Below are positions 57,466 to 64,000 of a stretch of 64,000 nt of DNA, piece after piece. Source of the stretch: Sediminibacterium sp. C3. Lineage in GTDB: Bacteria > Bacteroidota > Bacteroidia > Chitinophagales > Chitinophagaceae. A model generated the notes under the pieces. The model was not told the DNA's origin. It saw nothing but the letters and a program-made list of their open reading frames with translations, and made no database searches. Every line of letters starts with the position of its first letter. Within the stretch, counting starts at the first letter, position 1. The stretch is taken from positions 1,543,148 through 1,607,147 of the forward strand of contig NZ_KI669560.1 of NCBI RefSeq assembly GCF_000508085.1, written 5' to 3'. The position numbers and the translations under genes were made by a program.

Positions 57466-58215
57466 ATGGCTATTAAAAAATCATCCATTATCATTGGTCG
57501 TCAGCCACTGGTGGAAGCATTGCAATCAGGAAAAGCAATTGATAAAATTTTATTGCAAAAAAATGCGAACGGAGAAGTGGTTCACCAAATCAGGGCACTC
57601 TCCAGGGAACATAATATTCCTATTCAACTGGTACCGGTAGAAAAGTTAAACGGGCTTACCAAAGCAAATCATCAGGGGGTAATTGCTTTTGTTGCGTTGG
57701 TGCAATATCTGGATTTGCAACAAGTAATTGATCATGTAGTTTCAAACGGGGATGTTCCATTATTTCTAATGTTAGACGGAGTAACTGATGTAAGAAATAT
57801 TGGCGCTATTGCCAGAACGGCTGTTTGTTGTGGTGCGCAGGCTATTGTAATTCCAGATAAAGGTGTAGGTGCTTTAAATGAAGAAGCCATGAAAAGTAGT
57901 GCAGGTGCGCTGGAAAAGATTCATATATGCAGGGTGAATAGTTTACTGAAGGCAGTAGATGACTTGCATCTGAATGGTATTGCAGTCTATACAAGTGAAA
58001 TGCGTGCAGATAAAAACGTATATGATCTTGATTTTTCTGTTCCTTGTTGTGTAATTATGGGCGATGAGGGAAGAGGCGTGCAGCCTTATCTGGCTAAAGC
58101 CGCAGATGCTTTTTTTAAAATTCCTATGGCGGCTAAATTTGATTCCCTAAATGTTTCGGTAGCCACAGGCATGATTTTATATGAAGGCATGAAACAGCGG
58201 ATGCATGCTTCCTGA
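57466..58215 (+). CDS. rlmB: 23S rRNA 2'-O-methyltransferase, SpoU/RlmB type
   Basis: 249 residues from the ATG at 57466. An N-terminal substrate-binding domain (IIIGRQPLVEALQSGKAIDK) is joined to a knotted SPOUT domain with LDGVTDVRNIGAIARTAVCC, IMGDEGRGVQP and LNVSVATGMILYE. These are the three SpoU motifs. RlmB methylates G2251 of 23S rRNA; related TrmH enzymes act on tRNA, but the N-terminal domain favours RlmB. Confidence 0.92.
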   Translation: MAIKKSSIIIGRQPLVEALQSGKAIDKILLQKNANGEVVHQIRALSREHNIPIQLVPVEKLNGLTKANHQGVIAFVALVQYLDLQQVIDHVVSNGDVPLFLMLDGVTDVRNIGAIARTAVCCGAQAIVIPDKGVGALNEEAMKSSAGALEKIHICRVNSLLKAVDDLHLNGIAVYTSEMRADKNVYDLDFSVPCCVIMGDEGRGVQPYLAKAADAFFKIPMAAKFDSLNVSVATGMILYEGMKQRMHAS

Positions 58216-58263
58216 ATAATTGAATACTAAAACAGTTATGCTGATTTTAAAAGTAGCAGTCTA

Positions 58264-59124
58264 ATGAAAGAAAATAAATTTACGTTGGTTGAATGTCCGA
58301 GAGATGCCATGCAGGGATGGAAGAATTTTATTTCTACCGGAGATAAAATCAAGTATCTGAATGCTCTGCTCAGGGTTGGTTTTGACGTACTGGACTGCGG
58401 TAGTTTTGTATCAGCGAAAGCCATTCCACAAATGGCAGATACAGCGGAAGTTATTTCTAATTTAGATTTGCAAGATGCTGTAACAAAGTTATTGGTGATT
58501 GTTGCCAATGAACGAGGTGCGGAAGAGGCAGTGAAATTTGAAGATATCAGTTACCTAGGTTTCCCTTTTTCAATTTCACCCAGTTTTCAAATGCGAAATA
58601 CCAATAGCAGTCTGGAAGAAAGTTTTGAAAGGGTAAAATCTATTCAAGCTTTGTGCGAGGCTAATGGAAAGCAACTGGTTATTTATTTGAGTATGGGCTT
58701 TGGTAATCCTTATGGGGATCCTTACAGTGAAGATATTTTGTTGTATTGGGCCAGTAAGATAACAGACCTGGGTATACGAATTATTTCGCTGGCTGATACG
58801 GTTGGCGTAGCAACTCCAGCCCAAATCAGCAGTGCACTGCAAAGTTTAATTCCTGTTTATCCGCAGGTGGAATTCGGGGTACATTTACATGCTGATGCAT
58901 TGAATTGGAAACCCAAGCTGGAAGCAGCTTTGGCTGCTGGCTGCCATCGTTTTGATAGTGCCATAAAAGGTATCGGAGGTTGTCCGATGGCACAGGATGA
59001 ACTAGTGGGCAATATGGATACAGAAAAAATGGTTGGTTTTTTTGAGGAAAAAAAAATAGCGATTTCAATTGATCCAAAAGCCCTGCAAAATTGCAGCGAG
59101 ATGGCTGTTCATATTTTTCAATAA
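58264..59124 (+). CDS. Hydroxymethylglutaryl-CoA lyase-like enzyme
   Basis: 286-residue TIM-barrel of the HMGL-like family. Metal and substrate residues are visible: Asp in VECPRDAMQG, the HxH pair in FGVHLHADA, and the signature GIGGCPMAQDELVGNMDTE with the catalytic Cys. HMG-CoA lyase cleaves HMG-CoA to acetoacetate and acetyl-CoA in leucine breakdown. Related 4-carbon aldolases share the fold, so the exact substrate is tentative. Confidence 0.87.
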   Translation: MKENKFTLVECPRDAMQGWKNFISTGDKIKYLNALLRVGFDVLDCGSFVSAKAIPQMADTAEVISNLDLQDAVTKLLVIVANERGAEEAVKFEDISYLGFPFSISPSFQMRNTNSSLEESFERVKSIQALCEANGKQLVIYLSMGFGNPYGDPYSEDILLYWASKITDLGIRIISLADTVGVATPAQISSALQSLIPVYPQVEFGVHLHADALNWKPKLEAALAAGCHRFDSAIKGIGGCPMAQDELVGNMDTEKMVGFFEEKKIAISIDPKALQNCSEMAVHIFQ

Positions 59125-59131
59125 TTGATGC

Positions 59132-60148
59132 ATGAAATTCCACTTTGATTTTCCAATTAAAAAAATGGATTCTCCCATGGCACATCATCATCGGATATTG
59201 ATGATGGGATCTTGTTTTACAGAAAATATTGGTCAATATTTAAGGAGTCATTCTTTCCAGGTACTCGAAAATCCAAATGGAATATTATTTAATCCAGTTA
59301 GTGTTGCTGATGCCATTTATTCTTATATCAACAAAGTCAGCATTAATGAAGAAGATTTATTTCAGCTGAATGAAACCTGGCATAGTTGGAAATTTCATAG
59401 CAGGTATTCTGGAATTACAAAGGAAGAGGCGCTTACTAAAATGAATCATAGTATTGACGAAGCGCATCAATTTTTAAAGACGGCCAGTTACATGATTGTA
59501 ACCCTTGGCTCTGCATGGGTATATGAATTAACTGACGCTGCTTATGGAACAGCAGGTAACATTGTAGCCAATAACCATAAAGCACCTGCTTCCTGGTTTC
59601 ATCGCAGGCTTTTAACTGCTGAGGGGGTTCAAAACCTCCTGGCATCAGTGATTGATTCTTTGCGAAATTTCAATCCCATACTGAAAATTATTTTCACCAT
59701 TAGTCCTGTAAGGCATTTGCGTGAAGGGGTGATAGAAAACAACCGCAGTAAAGCAGTGTTAATTCAAGCTGTTCATGATTTGGTAGCAGCATATGAACAC
59801 CTTTATTATTTCCCTTCCTATGAGCTGGTAATTGATGATTTACGCGATTATCGTTTCTATGCCGAAGATCTGGTACATCCCAACTATCAGGCTACTCAAT
59901 ATGTTTGGGAAAAATTTGTAGATGCCTGTATTGATGAATCAAGTTCTCAGTTGTTTAAAACCATAAGGGAAATAAAACTGGCATATCAGCACAAGCCCTT
60001 TAATCCTTCAACGCAACAGCATCAACAGTTCTTAAATAAATATGAATTGGTTACTCAAAGACTGATGGAGCAATATCCTTATCTGCGCCTTCAGGTTGAA
60101 CTGGATTATTTCAGATCAGGTGTTAGAAATCAGGAACAGGTGGATTAG
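59132..60148 (+). CDS. GSCFA-domain protein
   Basis: 338 residues. The opening HRILMMGSCFTENIGQYLRSH contains the GSCFT motif after which the family is named, and MIVTLGSAWVYE and FTISPVRHLREGV follow. The fold belongs to the SGNH hydrolase superfamily, so esterase activity is possible but unproven. The 3' end overlaps the convergent TraB-like gene by 26 bases. Confidence 0.9.
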   Translation: MKFHFDFPIKKMDSPMAHHHRILMMGSCFTENIGQYLRSHSFQVLENPNGILFNPVSVADAIYSYINKVSINEEDLFQLNETWHSWKFHSRYSGITKEEALTKMNHSIDEAHQFLKTASYMIVTLGSAWVYELTDAAYGTAGNIVANNHKAPASWFHRRLLTAEGVQNLLASVIDSLRNFNPILKIIFTISPVRHLREGVIENNRSKAVLIQAVHDLVAAYEHLYYFPSYELVIDDLRDYRFYAEDLVHPNYQATQYVWEKFVDACIDESSSQLFKTIREIKLAYQHKPFNPSTQQHQQFLNKYELVTQRLMEQYPYLRLQVELDYFRSGVRNQEQVD

Positions 60149-61010
60149 ATAATGCTGATTCAAGTGTGATTAATTTACATAAAGTGTTCAATTCCTTTTT
60201 TTGCAAAAAGCTCTCAATGTCCGATTTGTGTAAGAGTCCCGTTATAATCACAATTGTTTTATTGCTGTTTGCATTCAGCTGATCCAGTATTTTTTTATTG
60301 ATGGCCGCACTTCGTTCATCCCAGAAATCAAGTTGTGCATTATACCAGTTACCGTAAGGCTGCAATGCAGCATATTGTAGCGTAAGTCTTCTGATAAAAT
60401 GTTTCTCCCTATACAAAATATTCTCAATGGTATCTGTAAGGGATGCTCTGTTCATCTGGAGCAAAGAACTGTCGAGTATTTGCAAAAAAGCATTATTGAT
60501 TTCTGCATATTTTTCATATTCAACCGACTCAGGGCTATTTAGTAATCCCTGCTGATACACATTGGATAAAGTTTCCTGATGGCTCTTTTCCATTGCTCTA
60601 TTGTAAGCTATATATGTTTTTCTATTAGGGATAAATACATCAAAGGGAGAAATGCAAACCTGTTTATTTTTCTTCTGATATTTTCTGACAGCCCTGTATT
60701 CAATAGGATTGTTCCAGATTCCCAGCCATTCGGCAGTTTTTGCCCCCCAGACAGTTTTAATGGAGCAATTACTAATAACTGTAGAGTCCAGTTCCATTAA
60801 AATGAGATCAGGGTTTATCCGTTTGATGGCATTGTACATGCTTTTAACGGTTAACATCTTATTGCCATTATGTTTAGTGCCAATAACGATTACTCTGTTT
60901 GGCGAGGGCTCTGCCTGTATACCGGAAGAAAAAAGTAAACAGAGAGGCAGTAGCAAACTGTTGCATAATTTAAAATAGGGTTTGTACGCCATGTGCAATT
61001 TTAAATTCAT
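60123..61010 (-). CDS. Exported TraB/TIKI-superfamily protein
   Basis: 295 residues with a signal peptide (LLLPLCLLFSSGIQA); the ATG at 60992 would also serve. VIVIGTKHNG followed by NPDLILMELDS is the first TraB/GumN motif pair (GxxH and the ELD acidic segment), and TIVIITGLLHKSDIESFL near the end is the second. Family members include the Wnt-cleaving TIKI metalloproteases and pheromone-shutdown proteins. Protease activity is plausible, not shown. It overlaps ogt by 41 bases. Confidence 0.72.
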   Translation of the reverse strand: MNLKLHMAYKPYFKLCNSLLLPLCLLFSSGIQAEPSPNRVIVIGTKHNGNKMLTVKSMYNAIKRINPDLILMELDSTVISNCSIKTVWGAKTAEWLGIWNNPIEYRAVRKYQKKNKQVCISPFDVFIPNRKTYIAYNRAMEKSHQETLSNVYQQGLLNSPESVEYEKYAEINNAFLQILDSSLLQMNRASLTDTIENILYREKHFIRRLTLQYAALQPYGNWYNAQLDFWDERSAAINKKILDQLNANSNKTIVIITGLLHKSDIESFLQKKELNTLCKLITLESALSNPPVPDF

Positions 61011-61473
61011 GCTGTAATAACCATTTTTTTCGCCACATGCCGCCTGAATAGCCGGTTAAAGACCGGTCGCTTCCAATTACCCTATGACAAGGAACGATGA
61101 TCGCAATTTTATTTTTGCCATTTGTTGTGGCTGCTGCCCTGATTACTTTTGGGTCACCCAATTTCTTAGCCAGGTCCATATAGCTGATGGTTTTCCCAAA
61201 TTCAATATCCATCAGTTTATTCCAGACTCTTTTTTGAAAATCAGTTCCATCCTGATGAACGGGTAAGTCAAATTGTTTTCTCTTTCCGTGAAAATATTCA
61301 ATTAACTGTTCTGTACACTGGTGCATAAGTTCTGTGATCCCCGGAATACCATGTTGCAACTGATCTTTATTGTCAACAAAACTCAATTCGCCAATATAAT
61401 GGTCATTGCCGCCTATTTGTAATAATCCTACAGGACTTTCATAATACGTATAATGCAATTCACCCATTGGCAT
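60970..61473 (-). CDS. ogt: Methylated-DNA--protein-cysteine methyltransferase
   Basis: 167-residue suicide DNA-repair protein that removes O6-alkyl groups from guanine. The active-site motif is IVPCHRVIGSDRSLTGYSGG, preceded by TISYMDLAKKLGDPK and the arginine region RAAATTNGKN. The N-terminal domain (YYESPVGLLQIGG) is the usual Ogt type, without a fused Ada domain. Confidence 0.94.
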   Translation of the reverse strand: MPMGELHYTYYESPVGLLQIGGNDHYIGELSFVDNKDQLQHGIPGITELMHQCTEQLIEYFHGKRKQFDLPVHQDGTDFQKRVWNKLMDIEFGKTISYMDLAKKLGDPKVIRAAATTNGKNKIAIIVPCHRVIGSDRSLTGYSGGMWRKKWLLQHEFKIAHGVQTLF

Positions 61474-61510
61474 ATTTTAGCTATCTAAATATACAGAACA
61501 AACCCATTCA

Positions 61511-61840
61511 TTACCCAATTTTAGCCCCATTTACTACGGGTAAATTGGGTTCAAGTAAAATCACCTGATTCTGTTGATCATATACGCCTAATACAAGGCA
61601 TTCACTAAAAAAATGGGCAATTTTTTTGGGCGGGAAATTAACTACTGCGATGATTTGTTTGCCAATAAGGTCCTTCGGTTGATAATGGGCAGTAATTTGT
61701 GCAGATGATTTTTTTATGCCTAGTTCGCCAAAATCGATACTGAGCTGATAGGCTGGTTTAATAGCTTCTGGAAACAGATTAACCGATAGGATGGTTCCTG
61801 TTCTAATATCAATTTTTTCAAAGTCTTTCCAACTAATCAT
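61511..61840 (-). CDS. csaA: CsaA-type tRNA-binding protein
   Basis: 109 residues forming the tRNA-binding OB fold seen in CsaA and the C-terminus of methionyl-tRNA synthetase: FEKIDIRTGTILSVNLFPEA, KKSSAQITAHYQPKDLIGKQIIAVVNF and KIAHFFSECLVLGVY. CsaA has been described as a secretion-related chaperone that binds tRNA. Its ATG overlaps the previous stop by one base (TAATG), so translation is coupled. Confidence 0.92.
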   Translation of the reverse strand: MISWKDFEKIDIRTGTILSVNLFPEAIKPAYQLSIDFGELGIKKSSAQITAHYQPKDLIGKQIIAVVNFPPKKIAHFFSECLVLGVYDQQNQVILLEPNLPVVNGAKIG

Positions 61841-62712
61841 TACTCATCCAATACATTGGCTAACTGAATCAATTCTTCTTGTTTATACTGATTTTCCGCA
61901 TTGTTAAAACAACGTGATAATTCCTTTATCAACTTACTGATTATGGCTCTGTTGGTTCTGGGAGTGAAATAATTTGGCTCAGCTGTTTTACCCAGACGAT
62001 TTAAGTAAGTCTCAATATCATTATGTGAATATGCTTGTCCATTTGTAGCATCAACAAAAAAATGAATCTGATCTCTATAATATTGAGTAGTATCAACAAA
62101 GTCTGTATCTGAATGATAGAAGGCTATCAGGGATTGTTTGGGTATTTGAATCAGCCTGGCATTGATTTCCAGCTTTTCACAAAGGATCTGATAAATGATA
62201 CTATTGGCAATGGCATTACCCTTTTTTGATTCAAGCACTTTATGAATAAAGAATTCGTCGGGATTATCATACTTTAACTCAATACCTTTTAAATGGTAAT
62301 AGTTATAAATAATACTACTCAGAACATTGGCCTGTTCCAGGGGAGTTAAAAAGCTGTTCAATTCGAGCCAGACATTTCGTCTTATTTTTTCGATATCCTG
62401 AATTACCGGGGTAGTTTGTAGTTCCGGGTATTGAAATTTTGCTACCAGTAAAGCACCGAAGAGTAAATCGGGGCAGGAACTATTTTTCCATTCTGTAAGG
62501 TCTTGCTGTAAATCGGTAAAGTGCAGGCGATGAATAATCATTTCAATTCTTTCCTGTACAGCCTGATTGGGAGTGGTTTCCCATAAATGTTCCAGGTTGG
62601 GTATTACAGGTTTCCCATAGGCTACCAGTCTTTCTGTAACACTGGAATAGACTAGTTCATCCGGATCGTCGATAAGGGTAAACAGGGCATTTAATTCTTT
62701 GGTCTCCTGCAT
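61840..62712 (-). CDS. SirB1/transglutaminase-like family protein
   Basis: 290 residues with the SirB1 N-terminal-type domain (NVLSSIIYNYYHLKGIE ... NPDEFFIHKVLESKKGNAIANSIIYQILCEKLEINARLIQIP). This is a transglutaminase-like fold, but the catalytic Cys is replaced (KGNAIANSI), as in many SirB1 proteins, so enzymatic activity is doubtful. It is coupled to csaA by a one-base overlap. Confidence 0.82.
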   Translation of the reverse strand: MQETKELNALFTLIDDPDELVYSSVTERLVAYGKPVIPNLEHLWETTPNQAVQERIEMIIHRLHFTDLQQDLTEWKNSSCPDLLFGALLVAKFQYPELQTTPVIQDIEKIRRNVWLELNSFLTPLEQANVLSSIIYNYYHLKGIELKYDNPDEFFIHKVLESKKGNAIANSIIYQILCEKLEINARLIQIPKQSLIAFYHSDTDFVDTTQYYRDQIHFFVDATNGQAYSHNDIETYLNRLGKTAEPNYFTPRTNRAIISKLIKELSRCFNNAENQYKQEELIQLANVLDE

Positions 62713-62890
62713 ATTTTCTTTTATTCAATATCAAACTAAATTCATTTTTATGAAAAGGGCAAGGATAAGTTATTCAAACCTTGTGGATATATGTTGAATT
62801 TGTGGCATAATAATTTAAACACTCTGTCGTTGTATTGTCATTTTCTGCCTAAATTAGTAATATTAACAAGGGTATCTGACAGTTAAATTC

Positions 62891-62898
62891 TACCTTTG
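62891..62898 (+). promoter_or_regulatory. Probable -7 box for the desaturase
   Basis: TACCTTTG matches TAnnTTTG, 19 bases before the ATG. No clear -33 TTTG at the expected spacing. Confidence 0.45.
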
Positions 62899-62917
62899 AG
62901 ATTATCAATTTTTTTGA

Positions 62918-63994
62918 ATGAGTACATTTTCTATCCCCAAATTTCCTGCTGTAAAGCAATCCCTTCATTTAGAGTTAAAAAAAAGAGTACAGGCTTATTT
63001 TGATGAACGTGGCATAGACGCCACAGGGACCCCCAAGTTATTTACCAAAGCAATTATTATGGTAATTGCTTTCGTAATTGTTTACACACACTTAGTGTTT
63101 TTTACCCCTGCATGGTATTTTGCCATTACAGAATGTATTTTGCTCGGCGGTTTAGTTGCTGGAATCGGCTTTAATGTAATGCACGATGGTAGCCATGGTA
63201 GTTTTAGTACCAACAGATGGGTAAATAAAATTGCCGCATCTTCAATTAGTTTATTAGGGGCAAATCATTTTATGTGGAATATGAAACATAATATGATTCA
63301 CCACAGCTTCACCAATGTAGATGGGGTTGACGATGATATTGAAATCGGAATCCTAATGCGTATGGCCCCAACTCAAAAAAGAATGAAGGCGCATCGTTTC
63401 CAGCATTTGTATTTCTGGGTACTATATATGCTGTTATATGTATTTTGGATTTTCTTTACAGACTATAAAAAATATTTCACACAAAAAATCGGAAACGTCC
63501 CTTTAAAGAAAATGAGTGTTTCTGACCATATTGAATTCTGGGCAGTTAAAGTATATCATGCTGCTGTTTTCATCGTGATTCCCGTTGCGGTTGTAGGATG
63601 GGTGAATTGGGTCATTGGATTTTTCACCATGAGCTTATTTGCAGGTTTTGTATTGAGTATTGTCTTTCAATTGGCTCATACGGTAGAGCATACTGAATTT
63701 CCAGTTGCTGATATTGAATCACACAGATTGCCCGATGAGTTTGCTGCACATCAGATTAAGACTACTGCTAATTTCGCAACTAATAATAAGTTAATTAGCT
63801 GGTTGGTAGGAGGACTGAACTTCCAGATTGAACACCATTTATTCCCTAAAATATCTCATGTGCACTATCCTGCTATCAGCGAGATTGTAAAGAAGGTTTG
63901 TCAGGAATACCAATTGCAGTATATAGAATACCCAACTATGCGCAGAGCAGTGGTGGCCCATGTGCGTTTCTTAAGAGAAATGGGGAGGGCTTAA
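62918..63994 (+). CDS. Membrane fatty acid desaturase
   Basis: 358 residues with four hydrophobic helices in two pairs and the three histidine boxes that hold the di-iron centre: HDGSHG, HNMIHH, and QIEHHLF with a further HTVEH. The pattern resembles the acyl-CoA/acyl-lipid front-end desaturases (linoleoyl-CoA desaturase group). It introduces a double bond into membrane lipid acyl chains and so adjusts fluidity. It ends six bases before the window edge with a TAA, so it is complete. Confidence 0.93.
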   Translation: MSTFSIPKFPAVKQSLHLELKKRVQAYFDERGIDATGTPKLFTKAIIMVIAFVIVYTHLVFFTPAWYFAITECILLGGLVAGIGFNVMHDGSHGSFSTNRWVNKIAASSISLLGANHFMWNMKHNMIHHSFTNVDGVDDDIEIGILMRMAPTQKRMKAHRFQHLYFWVLYMLLYVFWIFFTDYKKYFTQKIGNVPLKKMSVSDHIEFWAVKVYHAAVFIVIPVAVVGWVNWVIGFFTMSLFAGFVLSIVFQLAHTVEHTEFPVADIESHRLPDEFAAHQIKTTANFATNNKLISWLVGGLNFQIEHHLFPKISHVHYPAISEIVKKVCQEYQLQYIEYPTMRRAVVAHVRFLREMGRA

Positions 63995-64000
63995 TCTGCT

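Overview
The window is a 64 kb piece of a Bacteroidota chromosome, most likely from the Chitinophagaceae or a close relative (inference). Support comes from type IX secretion parts (a type B sorting-domain giant, a PorP/SprF-like partner, PorQ), family markers such as DUF4270, GSCFA, TIGR04325 and a LytTR/LytS-type regulator pair, the lack of Shine-Dalgarno sequences before most genes, and promoters of the Bacteroidota form TTTG-N19-TAnnTTTG. Most of it is ordinary, densely packed housekeeping sequence.

Layout. 1-9.2 kb: 3' end of recG, a T9SS cargo gene with its SprF-like partner, then a tight run pepP-pssA-purS-rsmI. 9.2-16.8 kb: M1 peptidase, rsmG and a glycosyltransferase on the minus strand, divergent tgt, an LptG-like permease and citrate synthase. 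16.8-18.1 kb: an IS3-family element between gltA and what looks like its terminator. 18.2-21.5 kb: a minus-strand group of four exported proteins (TPR, MORN plus zinc finger, two unknown). 21.5-22.1 kb: a tRNA-Ala locus carrying a small GIY-YIG nuclease gene, a duplicated tRNA 3' half with terminator, and two broken tRNA-like copies. 22.2-34.7 kb: tandem PKD lipoproteins, an ABM-domain protein, M28 peptidase, PLP dehydratase, GMC oxidoreductase, a methyltransferase, gamma-glutamyltransferase and an M14 peptidase. 34.8-38.4 kb: a TonB-dependent receptor behind a TPP riboswitch, an adhesin-like exported protein and initiator tRNA-Met. 38.4-44.5 kb: era, der, a repeat-rich mini-lipoprotein, lon, porQ. 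44.6-52.6 kb, minus strand: aldehyde dehydrogenase, a LytTR two-component pair, ppx with a frame-interrupted ppk1, rfaE2 and a flippase-like protein. 52.7-64 kb: a stand-alone GT5 domain, a DUF4270 lipoprotein, metK, a Nudix hydrolase, rlmB, an HMG-CoA lyase-like enzyme, GSCFA, a TraB-like protein, ogt, csaA, a SirB1-like protein and a fatty acid desaturase.

The most interesting region is the tRNA-Ala/GIY-YIG locus (21549-22068). A GIY-YIG gene lies between two direct copies of the tRNA-Ala 3' half plus terminator, so the arrangement looks like a minimal mobile element sitting in a tRNA gene; recombination between the copies would restore one intact tRNA-Ala with an encoded CCA. Second is ppk1, whose frame breaks exactly at an in-phase A_AAA_AAG heptamer, so that either a -1 ribosomal slip or one lost base gives the same full-length protein. 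The M1 peptidase signal peptide has a similar single-base break in a T tract, which keeps a base-calling artefact a live explanation for both.
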